Shown one piece after another: positions 7,829-17,688 of a DNA stretch of 64,000 bases (position 1 is the stretch's first letter; every line of letters starts with the position of its first letter). The stretch comes from Anaerolineae bacterium (GTDB taxonomy: Bacteria > Chloroflexota > Anaerolineae > Aggregatilineales > UBA3940), in assembly GCA_016926255.1 (NCBI GenBank), contig JAFGOY010000031.1:1-64000 (forward strand), given 5' to 3'. The notes under the pieces were generated by a model. That model was not told where the DNA came from, ran no database searches, and saw only the letters and a list, made by a program, of their open reading frames with translations. Made by a program: the position numbers and the translations under genes.

Positions 7829-8077
7829 ACACTCCTGCTAAAAGGCCATTTCGCTCTTATCATTATAAGAAGTCTGGTCGTTAAAATATATAAAAGAGAG
7901 CCATCCGTAACAGTTTGTAATCAGAACCAGCCAAAGCGTCTCGGCCAGTATTATCGATAGGCTCAGGCACGGCTCGCACCCTGCCGTTCTGCCACGTGTT
8001 ACAACAATTACCGATTCTCAAACCGGAGCGACGCTTTTTCAGGGTTATTCAGCCATCAACCGAGGAGCCTTTATCAG

Positions 8078-9450
8078 ATGTCCAAACGCCTGCCAGTCCG
8101 CACCAAGCTGTTCTACGGAATGGGCGACGTGGGCCTCAGCCTCACCTCGACCATCCTGGGCCTGTATTTCCTGATCTACCTGACTGATGTCGTCGGCATC
8201 GAGCCGGGGATCGCCGGGATTGCGATCTTCATCGGGCGAAGTTGGGACTATATCAACGACCCGATCTTCGGCTATCTCTCCGACCGCACCCGCACGCGCT
8301 GGGGACGCCGCCGACCGTTCCTGCTGTTCGGCCCGATCCCCTACGCGCTGACCTTCGTCATGCTGTGGTGGCGTCCGCCCGTCGAGAGTATGGCGCTGCT
8401 GGCCGTCTATTATGCCCTCGCGTATGTCTTCTACGATACGGCAGCCACCCTGATCTATATGCCCTATTTCGCGCTGACACCCGAACTGACCTCCGATTAC
8501 GACGAGCGCACCTCGCTGACCAGCTACCGGATGTTCTTCTCGATCCTGGGCAGCCTGATCGCCTTCTCGGTGCCGACGATGATCATCAAGGGGTTCGTGC
8601 CGGAGAGCGTCCAGCGGGTATTGATCATGGGGATCGTGTTTGCCATCGCCGCCGCGCTGCCGATGTACGCAGTCTTCTTCAGCACCCGCGAGCGCGAAGA
8701 TTACATGGAGCAGGAAAGCCCCAAACTGTGGGAGTCGCTGAAGATCGCGTTCAAGAACAAGCCATCGTCTACGGGCTGATTATCTTCCTGGCGACCTGGG
8801 TGGTGGTCGAGATCGTGCAGATGACGCTGATGTACTTCATCAAGTACGTCGTCCAGCGCGAGGCGCAGTCGGAGATCATCCTGTCCACCGTCTTTGTGAC
8901 GGCTATCTTTGCCCTGCCGGTCTGGAATTTCGTCGCGCAGCGGTGGAGCAAACGCTGGGCCTATATCTTCGGGCTTGGCTTCTGGGCAATCGTCCAGATC
9001 GTCCTGATCATGCTCAACGCGCAGACCGCGTTCTGGTTCCTGCTGCTGATCTGCTTCCTGGCGGGGATCGGCGTGGCGGCGGCCCACGTGCTGCCCTGGT
9101 CGATCATCCCCGATGCCATCGAATGGGGCGAATTGCAAACTGGTGAGCGCAACGAGGGGATGTTCTACAGCCTGGTGACGCTGATTTACAAGGTGGCAAC
9201 CTCGCTGGCGCTGCTGGGCATCAGCCAGGTATTGCAGTTTACCGGCTATGTTGCCAACGCCCCGCAGCAGACACAAAGCGCGTTGAACGGTATCCGGATC
9301 GCAATCGGCCCGATCCCGGCGGTGATGCTGGGGATCGGTATTCTGTTTGCCTATCTCTACCCGCTGGATCGCAAGGAGCACGCGGAAGTCGTCGCACAGT
9401 TGGAGCAGCGCCGCGCCGAGGCACACGAAGAGACGGCACTGGCAAGATAA
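8078..9450 (+). pseudogene. GPH/MelB-type sugar-cation symporter, frameshifted
   Basis: A 12-helix transporter of the glycoside-pentoside-hexuronide:cation symporter family, broken by one missing base. The first frame (8078 to about 8762) gives MSKRLPVRTKLFYGMGDVGL, the loop SDRTRTRWGRRRP and about six helices, then hits TGA at 8777-8779. The second frame carries on from about 8764 with VYGLIIFLATWVVVEIVQMT, the second half, and ends at 9450. Joined with one extra base the product is 457 residues, a normal family length. The break is at AAGCC/ATCGTCT. An assembly or sequencing deletion is at least as likely as real decay, because both halves are otherwise intact. Start has GAGG upstream. Confidence 0.8.
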
Positions 9451-9471
9451 GAATCTTCGTCCTGACAGCAA

Positions 9472-9497
9472 AGAGCGCCTGATGTCGGCGCTCTTTT
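9472..9497 (+). terminator. Rho-independent terminator after the symporter gene
   Basis: Stem AGAGCGCC / GGCGCTCT with a TGATGTC loop and a T run, about 20 bp after the stop. It also lies beside the convergent hydrolase gene. Confidence 0.85.
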
Positions 9498-9531
9498 TGA
9501 TCGATATTCTCCTTGTGCTTTCTATGGTTGG

Positions 9532-10539
9532 TTACGGGGAGAAATCATAAGCACGCATCGCCGCCATGAATTCCTCCGGGCATTCTTCCTGCGGGACGTG
9601 ACCGCAGTTTTCGATGATGGCGATTTCGACATCGGGAATTTGTTCGCCGAAGGCAATAACCGTCTCTGTGCCGATCACCCGGTCGTCATTGCCGACGATC
9701 ACCAGCGTGGGCACCTCGATCTCATTCGGGTGGAGCAGCATCTCGAAGGGCCGAGCCGCCGCGATCAGCTCCCACAGCGCCCGGTCCCAGTTTCTGATCC
9801 GCAAGGCCTTGCTGTATTCTGTCACCGTCTGCGCCGGTATGTGTGACGGATCGTGCCAGGATGCGTCAAGCACCTGCAAAGCGAAGCCCTCGGTCTTTTG
9901 CCTGACGAACAACGGGCCAATCCGTCTGAACTGCGGTGTCGAGGCCAGCCAGCCCGCCACCGGGGGAACACCATGCCCATCATTCGCCGCCGCGACGAGT
10001 ACCAGCGACTGTACCCGGTCAGGGTAAGTCTGCGCAGCAAGCGCAGCAATTGATCCCCCCATCGAATTACCGACCAGCACCGCCTGATCGATTCCCAGTT
10101 CGTCCATCAAGCCGATCAACAGTTCGACCTGCGCATCGTAGCCGTAGGGACTTTCCCCGCGCCACTCGCCGGGCATCGGGCGCTCGCTGAGGCCAAACGC
10201 GGGACGATCGTAGGCGATCACCGTACCCATTTCGCTCAGCGACCCGACAACCTGCTCCCAGGTATACGTCGTGGCCAGTGTGCCATGCAGCAGGATGAAC
10301 GTCGGCTCACCCGACCCGCTCTGCCGGTAGTGGACGTCAACTCCATTTACTTCAATATACTGACTATCCGTATAGCCGATCTCCCGCGCTTCGAGATTGC
10401 CGGAAGTCGACACCGGGATCAGCAGCGGACCAATCAGAATGGTCAGCAGCAGCGCGGCAGCGATAATCACTATCAACCGTAAATGTTTGCTCAATGCGTC
10501 AAAAACCCTTTCACTGTCGTCATCGTGATCAACTGTCAC
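9532..10539 (-). CDS. Membrane-anchored alpha/beta hydrolase
   Basis: A 335-residue alpha/beta-hydrolase-fold enzyme. After a short charged N-terminus there is one hydrophobic segment (residues about 22-42) that probably anchors it to the membrane. The oxyanion HG motif is in LLHGTLATTYTWEQV, the nucleophile elbow is GNSMGGS, the acid is in VGNDDRV, and the histidine is in ENCGHVPQEE, so the triad is complete. The substrate is unknown; the closest pattern is of esterases and C-C hydrolases. The GTG start is the only one that keeps the anchor and lacks a strong Shine-Dalgarno. Confidence 0.8.
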   Translation of the reverse strand: MTVDHDDDSERVFDALSKHLRLIVIIAAALLLTILIGPLLIPVSTSGNLEAREIGYTDSQYIEVNGVDVHYRQSGSGEPTFILLHGTLATTYTWEQVVGSLSEMGTVIAYDRPAFGLSERPMPGEWRGESPYGYDAQVELLIGLMDELGIDQAVLVGNSMGGSIAALAAQTYPDRVQSLVLVAAANDGHGVPPVAGWLASTPQFRRIGPLFVRQKTEGFALQVLDASWHDPSHIPAQTVTEYSKALRIRNWDRALWELIAAARPFEMLLHPNEIEVPTLVIVGNDDRVIGTETVIAFGEQIPDVEIAIIENCGHVPQEECPEEFMAAMRAYDFSP

Positions 10540-10634
10540 CAGCTTACAAGATCGCGCCAGCGGGTGATTGCTTCCACGCGCAGTACCGATTGATTAAATA
10601 CGCAATAAATCTGGATTGGGGAATGAAAGAACGA

Positions 10635-11246
10635 TCAGCCGCCCAGCAGCGAGAACAGCAGATAGATCGCGCTCAGCCACATCACCACCGCCGAGGCACG
10701 GTTGAGCCACTTTTTGACACCCTCGAAATGCCCGACCAATCGCCCGGCAGTCATCAGGCCGAAGAACCACAGCCACGAGTTGAGCACACACGCCGCCGCG
10801 AACGCCGCTCGCGCCGGGCCGGTATAACTGAGCGAACTCGTCCCGATCACGCCGATTGTATCGAGGATGGCGTGCGGGTTCAGCAGCGAGATCGACACGG
10901 CGAACATCACCTGCCGCCCGACTGGCCAGCGCGATGCCTCCTCCGCCTGATCGTCGTCCGCGCCGTCACTGCGCCAGGTCAGCCAGCCGACGACCGTCAG
11001 AAAGACGATCCCGGCGATCAGCAGCACGCTGCGGAACCAGGGGATCGCCAGCACGACCACCGATACGCCCAGCACGGCCAGCAGGATCAGCAGAGTATCG
11101 CACAGGGCGGCGGTCACGACGACGGGGATCGCCCGCAGCCAGCGTGGTTGGGCAGCCCCCTGCGAAAAGACAAATGCATTTTGCGGCCCCAGGGGCAGGA
11201 TCAGCCCGAAGGCGAGAACAAATCCATGAACGAAGGCGGTGATCAT
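10635..11246 (-). CDS. LysE/ArgO-family amino-acid exporter
   Basis: A 203-residue inner-membrane exporter with about six helices. The family motif GLILPLGPQNAFV is near the N-terminus, and SISLLNPHAILDTIGVIG lies in the second half, as in LysE and ArgO exporters of basic amino acids. The ATG at 11246 was preferred over a TTG at 11282 because family members have about ten residues before the first helix. It is a single gene, convergent with none of its neighbours. Exact substrate (Arg, Lys or other) is not shown. Confidence 0.85.
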   Translation of the reverse strand: MITAFVHGFVLAFGLILPLGPQNAFVFSQGAAQPRWLRAIPVVVTAALCDTLLILLAVLGVSVVVLAIPWFRSVLLIAGIVFLTVVGWLTWRSDGADDDQAEEASRWPVGRQVMFAVSISLLNPHAILDTIGVIGTSSLSYTGPARAAFAAACVLNSWLWFFGLMTAGRLVGHFEGVKKWLNRASAVVMWLSAIYLLFSLLGG

Positions 11247-11310
11247 GGCGCTGATGATAACCTGGGGGGTTCTGACGGTCAATCAGGGAAATAAGGAAAA
11301 AGAGAGCATT

Positions 11311-11348
11311 ACCTATCCGAAGTTCGCGCAGCGAATTTACGGATAGGT
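11311..11348. repeat. CCTATCCG palindromic repeat, copy 1
   Basis: Inverted repeat with ends ACCTATCCG and CGGATAGGT around AAGTTCGC...GCGAATTT. Related palindromes of nearly equal length are at 57701-57735 and 58913-58950. Confidence 0.65.
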
Positions 11349-11412
11349 TACCGCAACCAATCGCCCCGAATCATGTTGATCATGGTGTGGACCGCAACAA
11401 GGAGACTGACCG

Positions 11413-11994
11413 ATGACTATTCAATCGACGCGCACGTATTCGCCCGTACTGGCCCCCGCCCTGCCCCGCTGGGCTGATATCGCCCTGGTGCTGGGTGCCA
11501 GCGCCTTCGTCGCGCTGATGGCACAGGCAGCGATTCCGCTACCCTTTTCGCCGGTGCCGATCACCGGGCAGACTTTCGCCGTGCTGCTGGTCGGCGCGGC
11601 GCTGGGATCACGGCGCGGGGCGCTGGCGATGTCGGCCTACCTCGCCGAAGGACTGGCCGGGCTACCAGTCTTCGCCGGGGGGATGGCCGGGCCTGCCGTC
11701 CTGATCGGCCCACGCGGTGGCTACCTGATCGGGTTCATTGCGATGGCGTGGCTGGTCGGCTGGCTGTCCGAGCGCGGCCTCGACCGCCGCGTCGACACGG
11801 CGCTGATCGCCTTTGTACTGGGCGAGGCGGTGCTGTATTTATGCGGGCTGGCGGTGCTGGCGATCTATGTTGGGGCGGAAAACGCGCCTGCGATGGGCTT
11901 GTTTATCTTCCTGCCCGGCGATGCGATCAAGATCGCGGCAGCGGCGCTGACGCTCCCCGCTGCCTGGCGGATCGTCGGGGCGGCGAAACACTGA
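11413..11994 (+). CDS. bioY: Biotin transporter substrate-binding protein BioY
   Basis: A 193-residue membrane protein of the BioY family, the substrate-capture (S) subunit of ECF-type biotin uptake. The family signature IPLPFSPVPITGQTFAVLLV is at about residues 40-59, followed by GAALGSRRGALAM, AYLAEGLAGLPVF and GPRGGYLIGF, then LPGDAIKIAAAA near the C-terminus. Six hydrophobic segments are expected and seen. The energising EcfA/EcfT genes are not in the window, so they may be shared or encoded elsewhere. ATG has AAGGAG about 10 bases upstream. A palindromic repeat lies about 65 bp upstream; no BirA operator was recognised. Confidence 0.95.
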   Translation: MTIQSTRTYSPVLAPALPRWADIALVLGASAFVALMAQAAIPLPFSPVPITGQTFAVLLVGAALGSRRGALAMSAYLAEGLAGLPVFAGGMAGPAVLIGPRGGYLIGFIAMAWLVGWLSERGLDRRVDTALIAFVLGEAVLYLCGLAVLAIYVGAENAPAMGLFIFLPGDAIKIAAAALTLPAAWRIVGAAKH

Positions 11995-12085
11995 TTTCTA
12001 CCGGGGGCGGCGGCAGGCAATCCCCCGCCTCGCCGCCGCTCCGATTCTGACTTCATGTGTTGGTCGATAAGCTGTCGACCGCCGA

Positions 12086-14299
12086 TTACGGCTCCTGCCC
12101 CTCGAAAGACAGGTTCATATTCTGCGCCACGCCGATTGGAACAGCCTCGTACCCCAACAGCCCTTCCCGCGTGACGACATAATATGCCTCGCTGTGCGTA
12201 AGGAAAGCCGCCGCCGCATCATCGACCAGCATTTGCTCGATCTCCTGGTACAGCGCCATCCGCTCCTCGACCGATTCTATCGAGCGGGCCTGCTCAAGCA
12301 GCGCATCGACATCGGAATTGCTGTACATCCCGATGTTCTGCTCGCGGGAGCTGTGGAACAGCAGATCGGCGAAGTTCTCCGGGTCGGCGTAGTCGGCGCA
12401 CCAGCCCCAGAACACCATATTGGCGTACTCCCCATCATAGAGGGCTTCTCTGATGCTTTCCGAGTCGACTGCATCGATACCGACAGAAACGCCAAGCCCG
12501 TCCTGCCATGCTTCGATGAAGAAGGCTGTCGACTGGCTGATGTCGCCACCCACTGTAGTCGTCGTCAGGCTGATCGGGGGGAGCGCGTCGGCGCTGCCAT
12601 AGGTCGAGTCCTCAAGCGCCTGGAGTGCCGCGTCGATGTCATAGCCCAGCGGCCTGACATCCGGGTTGTAGCCCGGCAGTCCGGGCGGGAACAGGCCATT
12701 AGCCAGGATTCCCTCCCCATCCAGGAAGACCTCGTTGTACTGATCCCGGTCGATAGCCTGGGCAAAGGCGCGGCGCACCGCCGGATCGTCGAAGGGCGGC
12801 TTCGAAGAGTTGAAAACCAGATAATCGGTGCATAGCTGGCTGGCCTCGTGGACATTGCCGTAAAGCGGGTCTCCCGGGTCTTCCGCCCGATCCAGGAAGT
12901 CCCTGTCGATCCCCACAATGTCGATGTCGCCCGTCTCGTAGAGCTGCATCGACGGCGCAGGCAGGTACGTATAGACAACGTATTCGAGTGATACGGGGTG
13001 CAAATAGTACACGGGATTGCGTTCAAGGATCAGTATGGCATTTTCGTCGTGGCGCACCACGCGGAAGGGGCCGGTGCCGTTGATCTCCCCGTCGTTGTCG
13101 TCGATATCATCGATGGTATTCCTGTCCACAATCCACGAAACCGGATAGCTCAACTTCGAGAGGAAGTAGACCTTTGCTGCGTCGAGCGTGACCTCCAGCG
13201 TGTAATCATCAATGATCTTCACCCCGGCAATAGAATCGGCCTCGCCATTTGCATATTCTTCGACCCCGACGATATCACCGAGATAGGTCACTGCGGTGAA
13301 GGACTCGGTTTCCGGGTCGAGCGCGTGTTCCCACGAGAACACCACGTCTTCCGCGGTGAAGGGTCGACCGTCGTGGAACTGGGCATCTTCATGCAGATAG
13401 AAGGTATAGACTGTGCCATCCTTGCTGATATCCCAGTCATACGCCAGATCGGGGATCGGCTGTAATGATGTATCGAGGCGCACAAGCCCGCTGAAAATAT
13501 CGCCAATGAGGCTGTCCGCGCTGCCCGGCCATTTTGCCGGGTCATAGGAGTCGGGTTCGTAGCCGGGGAGGAACAGCGCGTTGCTGCGGTCGACTCCATA
13601 GGGGTGCGGTGTGTAAACCTCAAGGCTGTTCACGATACCCTGGGTTTCTCCCAGGTATGGTCGGGAATAATCTGAATAACTGTAGAGAAAGATTCCAAAG
13701 AGCCTGCTTCCATGCGGTACCATCAGCAGCTCAACTTTTACGGCAAAACCCTCGGAGGTGCCGTCTCCCCTGCCATACCAGGCTTCGAGACCACTCGGAA
13801 ATTCGTATTCCAGATCGTATTCAATGTTGTTTACCGCGATTGTCCCGGAAGATTCAATAAAGGAATCAAGCGTCGATCCTGAGTATTCATCAAGTGAAGT
13901 ATCGGACGGCAGATAATCCGAGAACACGAAAATATAGACACTGTAGTTTTCCGATCCCAGCACCAGCAGGCTCTGACCGTTGTTTTCCTCAAGCACTTCC
14001 CAGGATCGAGGATATTCAAGCGATATACCCTGAAGGTCGTTGATGTATTCGCCTTCTTGAGCCTCTGACTCGATCAGTGGGCGTGCGGTAGGCATCGGCG
14101 TGTTTGTAGGCATCGGCAATGGAGTCAGCGTCGGCGTTACGGTTGCCGTCGGCGGGATGGGGGTCTTGGTTGAGGTCGAGGCTGCAATCGGGGCGGAAGT
14201 GGGAGCAGCCGCCTGCTGCCCCGCAGGAACAACACAGGCCAAGACCGAGAACAGGACAGCCGTAAGTACAGGGCCGAGCCAGCGTCGTCGTTTCATCAT
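12086..14299 (-). CDS. Family 5 extracellular solute-binding lipoprotein with extra N-terminal domain
   Basis: A 737-residue binding protein for oligopeptide/dipeptide-type ABC uptake (SBP_bac_5). It begins with a lipoprotein signal (basic MMKRRRWL, hydrophobic core, lipobox near FSVLAC), then a Ser/Thr/Pro-rich linker. Residues about 85-230 form a separate domain starting YINDLQGISLEYPRSWEV, a pattern seen in PsbP-like surface proteins. The SBP_bac_5 domain follows, with LAYDWDISKDGTVYTFYLHE, DAQFHDGRPFTAEDVVFSWE and a YNPDVRPLGYD segment before the C-terminal lobe. It is far longer than typical family members (about 500-550) because of the extra domain. No permease or ATPase genes are adjacent. 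The start at 14299 was chosen for AAAGGAC upstream. Confidence 0.85.
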   Translation of the reverse strand: MMKRRRWLGPVLTAVLFSVLACVVPAGQQAAAPTSAPIAASTSTKTPIPPTATVTPTLTPLPMPTNTPMPTARPLIESEAQEGEYINDLQGISLEYPRSWEVLEENNGQSLLVLGSENYSVYIFVFSDYLPSDTSLDEYSGSTLDSFIESSGTIAVNNIEYDLEYEFPSGLEAWYGRGDGTSEGFAVKVELLMVPHGSRLFGIFLYSYSDYSRPYLGETQGIVNSLEVYTPHPYGVDRSNALFLPGYEPDSYDPAKWPGSADSLIGDIFSGLVRLDTSLQPIPDLAYDWDISKDGTVYTFYLHEDAQFHDGRPFTAEDVVFSWEHALDPETESFTAVTYLGDIVGVEEYANGEADSIAGVKIIDDYTLEVTLDAAKVYFLSKLSYPVSWIVDRNTIDDIDDNDGEINGTGPFRVVRHDENAILILERNPVYYLHPVSLEYVVYTYLPAPSMQLYETGDIDIVGIDRDFLDRAEDPGDPLYGNVHEASQLCTDYLVFNSSKPPFDDPAVRRAFAQAIDRDQYNEVFLDGEGILANGLFPPGLPGYNPDVRPLGYDIDAALQALEDSTYGSADALPPISLTTTTVGGDISQSTAFFIEAWQDGLGVSVGIDAVDSESIREALYDGEYANMVFWGWCADYADPENFADLLFHSSREQNIGMYSNSDVDALLEQARSIESVEERMALYQEIEQMLVDDAAAAFLTHSEAYYVVTREGLLGYEAVPIGVAQNMNLSFEGQEP

Positions 14300-14338
14300 G
14301 AGTCCTTTCTGTTCAGTGTTCAACATTGCCGATATCAG

Positions 14339-15787
14339 TTAATCCGAAGAACGCTTCCGGGTAAGAAGTATCACGATTATCACGCCACCGACGAGAACGA
14401 CCACGATCATACCGATGACGATCAGCGCGGTGACCGTGCCCCACGCGGCAAATCCGAAAGCCCCCGCTGAGGTTTCCTCTGTGACGTTTTCAGCAGGTGG
14501 CAGCGGGGTATCGGTGGCAGTCACTTCGATATGTGGTGTCGGCATCGAAACCGGGGTCTGTGTGGGTTGAGGCGTTTCTTCCAGTTCTTCCGCCGGTGCT
14601 TCTCCCCCCATTGGTGCAAGTGTTGGGTAAGGCGTGCGGGTGGGCGTCGCGTCGGTTTCCCCGGCTTCTCCCTCCATCGGTGCGGCACCTATCGAAGCCC
14701 GCCACGCCGCTTCGAGGCCATCCCGGTCGAACCCGTACACGCTTTCGATGGCCTCGTCCTGCCCCATCCCATCTTTGAATGCCTCCAGCAGTTCCATGAG
14801 CATGTCGGTTCCGTACTCGTCGATCAGGAAGCGGGTGATGCTCTCCGACTGCGCGTAGCTCAACCGGGCGGTAGTATCCTCGCCAGAGAAGCTCCCTTCG
14901 ATCTGGCGAAGACTGAGCAGACTGTCATTTTCGACGGCCTGCTGGAGGGCTGTGCCGTATTCTTCTCTTCCCCCTTCGACGATTACGGCAAGCCCTTCAT
15001 CCAACCACCTGGGTACCCGCGAAATACAGGAGAAAGTCAGGTTGCCGATGACCACATGGGTCAGTTCGTGCGTCATGACGGAGGAACCCCAATCGTACTC
15101 GCCGGGGGCAACCACTGCGACCAGCGCCCGGTATTCGGCCATCGCATAGCCGCCCGCCCAGCCCGATACATAGAGCGTCGCGTCGTGCATGTCCTGAGAG
15201 TTGGCGTAGATGAACACCTGGATCGTCTCCTCGACCCGGTAACCAAACATATCATCGAGTTGATCGATTGCGCTTTCCCCGGCATCGACAAGGTATTGGG
15301 CGAAATCGGATGATCCCTCATAATAATAGAGGTCGATTGATTCAGATTGGACAACCTGCCACGAATGCAGCGTATCCTCGAAACGGAATGTTTCGACATC
15401 GGTTTCGAACTGTTCGCCGCGTTCGTCGGTCAATATCCACTGCCACCAGACGGTGGTGCCGGGCGGGATGCTGCCGCTCTGGTACATGTCCCATTCCCAG
15501 GTCACGTCGATCTTTTTCCCAGGTGTGAAATCTTCGGGCACCGCCCGCGTGACGGATTCGGTGCAGCTCAGCACTTCGATGCCGTAGTTCAATTCGACGG
15601 ATTCAATCGAGTAGTCACCCCTGGCCGATAAATCGAAGGTAATCGCCTTTGGAAAGTCGGTTTCGACCTCGTTGCTGATAATCTCAATCGGCTCGTCATC
15701 TTGCAGCGGCGCGTGCAGCGCCGGAACAAAGACGATCATCAACAATAAGGCACGTAGATTCGGCTTAAGTGTCGGTTTCCACAACAT
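14339..15787 (-). CDS. MA-family (gluzincin) metallopeptidase, C-terminally anchored
   Basis: A 482-residue secreted zinc protease-like protein. It has an N-terminal signal segment (residues about 11-26), a beta-rich region, then HELTH at 240-244 with the second ligand Glu264 in WLDEGLA, the pattern of peptidase MA-like (gluzincin) enzymes. A Pro/Thr-rich stretch (about 380-440) precedes a single C-terminal membrane helix and the basic tail TRKRSSD, so the catalytic part faces outside. It lies 39 bp from the solute-binding lipoprotein gene on the same strand, so the two are probably co-transcribed. Peptides released by one could be captured by the other; this is inference. Start has AGGGG upstream. 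Confidence 0.8.
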   Translation of the reverse strand: MLWKPTLKPNLRALLLMIVFVPALHAPLQDDEPIEIISNEVETDFPKAITFDLSARGDYSIESVELNYGIEVLSCTESVTRAVPEDFTPGKKIDVTWEWDMYQSGSIPPGTTVWWQWILTDERGEQFETDVETFRFEDTLHSWQVVQSESIDLYYYEGSSDFAQYLVDAGESAIDQLDDMFGYRVEETIQVFIYANSQDMHDATLYVSGWAGGYAMAEYRALVAVVAPGEYDWGSSVMTHELTHVVIGNLTFSCISRVPRWLDEGLAVIVEGGREEYGTALQQAVENDSLLSLRQIEGSFSGEDTTARLSYAQSESITRFLIDEYGTDMLMELLEAFKDGMGQDEAIESVYGFDRDGLEAAWRASIGAAPMEGEAGETDATPTRTPYPTLAPMGGEAPAEELEETPQPTQTPVSMPTPHIEVTATDTPLPPAENVTEETSAGAFGFAAWGTVTALIVIGMIVVVLVGGVIIVILLTRKRSSD

Positions 15788-15952
15788 AGTATCAAACCCC
15801 TGATGGCTGTATGCTGGACGGTTCGAGTGCTCACCCGCACCGAAAAGCGAAACGTATTGGCTCCGATGTAAATGAATTACCGGCAGCTCAACTGGTGAGA
15901 AGTCATAGTAATGGGTATGGGATTTGTCATCTTTTGCTCCCCTGCCAGACCT

Positions 15953-16099
15953 TCAAGTGATAAAGGTTTGGGTATTCGCGAGTATATTGAAAAAGATCGC
16001 GATGCGCAAAGCTGCTGCGGCCCCGGCAGACGGAGTGCGATCTACCATTCCCAGCCCGCGAATGTGCGACAGCACCACCTGATCCATCAGAACGTCCAT
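15953..16099 (-). pseudogene. Remnant of a VanZ-like gene 3' end
   Basis: The minus strand encodes MDVLMDQVVLSHIRGLGMV followed by unrelated residues to a TGA at 15953-15955. The segment LMDQVVLSHIRGLG closely matches the C-terminal end of the VanZ-family protein at 17689-18087 (VMDQVVLPHIPGLG), and about 20 bases are identical at DNA level. Only the tail is left; the rest of the gene has gone, perhaps replaced by the pentapeptide-repeat gene at 16123. The rest of the gap 15788-15952 shows no recognised feature. Confidence 0.5.
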
Positions 16100-16122
16100 C
16101 GCCTCACGGTACGCACTATGAT

Positions 16123-17523
16123 TTAAAATAGATCGCCAAATGCGTCTCTGATCGGTTGTGTTGGCATATTGTTATATTCAGTTATTGTTTGGCCATCTTC
16201 GGAGAAGGTATGTATGGCTGGACAGGGGCGAGTCGACACACTTTGGAAGGTTTCTGAGGAGACCTTTTCCCCGGTATCTATCCTGTACAGATGAATCGTG
16301 AGTTCCCATTCGATACGCTTCAGCTTATTATTCCCCGCATATGAGCAGGTATCGACTTCTCCACTTATCCATTCAAAACAGGCAGCCAGAGCAGGCAGTG
16401 GGGTAGACCTATCCCATCGCCATCTGGTCGGCCAGAAATCATGATCGTCATGTGGGCTCGATTCGTCAATCCAATACACAACGGCTCTGTTATCCCCACC
16501 CGGCAGATAGGCAGGAAAGTCCGGGTAGCCACTGTGATCCCCGGAGCAGAGATCGGGCAAATCTTCAGCATGGTCACCGTAGATAGAAATGGCAGTGACT
16601 TCAGCGGCAAGGGACATATCTGACACAACCGCATTACGGATATCACCCACCGACCATAAATTAACATTATCCAGATTGGCTCCTGTAAGATTGACTTCAC
16701 TTAAATTGGCCAAAGATAGATACGCCCCGCTCAAATTTACTTCATTGAGATCAGCATTACTCAGGTCGGCTCCAGACAGATCCGCTCCGCTCAGATCAGC
16801 CCCACTTAGAATCGCTTCTCGAAGATCACTTCCCCTCAAATCGGTACCGGACAGATCGGTATTACTGAGGTCAGCACCTACAAGAGAATCAAGCCACAAT
16901 GTACTCATGCCATGCAAGTCCAGGCCGCTGAGATTTGCACCACTGAAATCATTGTCAATAGACATAGATTTATTGATATCACGGATATTCGTATCACGCA
17001 GATCAGCGTCACTGAGATTGCTTTCACGTATCATAGTTGCCAGAATATTCGCATTACGCAGGTTAGCCCCACTCAGGTCAGTATCAGACAATACAGCCGA
17101 ACTCAGGTTTGCATCAGTCAAGTTTGCATTGACCAATATAGCCGAACTCAAATTAGCGCCGCTCAAGTCAGCCTGACTTAAATCAGCCCCACTAAAATCT
17201 GCGCCCCTCAAGTCAGCCCGACTTAGATCAGCGTATTGCAGTTGGGCATTAATCAATTTTGCGTAAACCAGTTCAGCACCGGATAGTTCAGCAAAAGTGA
17301 GATCGGCCCCGCTCAGATTTGCACGTTTCAGATCGGCATCGCTCAAATCACTGTTGGTTAAATTCGCATCGCTCAGGTTCGCATCATTCAGGTTCGCATT
17401 GCGCATAGAACGTTCTGACAGATCAAGCCCCTGATAGTCGCCATGTGGTTCTAACCGGGGGCCACATGCCACCAGCACAAACAAAATAGACAATATAAGC
17501 AAAGAATGGCCATTTCGAAACAT
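16123..17523 (-). CDS. Pentapeptide-repeat lipoprotein
   Basis: A 466-residue exported protein. The N-terminus is a lipoprotein signal with lipobox LVAC (Cys20). Residues about 35-300 are an almost unbroken run of A(D/N)LS-type pentapeptide repeats (for example DANLSDANLTNSDLSDADL), which fold into a right-handed quadrilateral beta helix. Residues about 300-466 are a different, non-repeating domain with several Cys and Trp residues that was not recognised. Function is unknown; cell-surface display is inferred from the lipobox. The gene is visibly less GC-rich than its neighbours, partly because of repeat codons. GGAGGAAG precedes the ATG. Confidence 0.85.
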   Translation of the reverse strand: MFRNGHSLLILSILFVLVACGPRLEPHGDYQGLDLSERSMRNANLNDANLSDANLTNSDLSDADLKRANLSGADLTFAELSGAELVYAKLINAQLQYADLSRADLRGADFSGADLSQADLSGANLSSAILVNANLTDANLSSAVLSDTDLSGANLRNANILATMIRESNLSDADLRDTNIRDINKSMSIDNDFSGANLSGLDLHGMSTLWLDSLVGADLSNTDLSGTDLRGSDLREAILSGADLSGADLSGADLSNADLNEVNLSGAYLSLANLSEVNLTGANLDNVNLWSVGDIRNAVVSDMSLAAEVTAISIYGDHAEDLPDLCSGDHSGYPDFPAYLPGGDNRAVVYWIDESSPHDDHDFWPTRWRWDRSTPLPALAACFEWISGEVDTCSYAGNNKLKRIEWELTIHLYRIDTGEKVSSETFQSVSTRPCPAIHTFSEDGQTITEYNNMPTQPIRDAFGDLF

Positions 17524-17688
17524 GATCTTCCTCCAGTCGGGATAATGGTTTGTTCCTGAGAGAGACAGATCGAAAGGGGGGCGAAGATGGGGGGCTGAAA
17601 CCAGGTGATAGAGTTAAACGATGTCCTGATTCAGTATATAACAAAAAGCGTGATTAATGGCGTGTCACTGCTATGCACGAAGGGCTAT

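Noticed and set aside
8750-8780. Programmed -1 frameshifting in the symporter gene
   Set aside because: No slippery heptamer or downstream structure was seen; a missing base explains it more simply.
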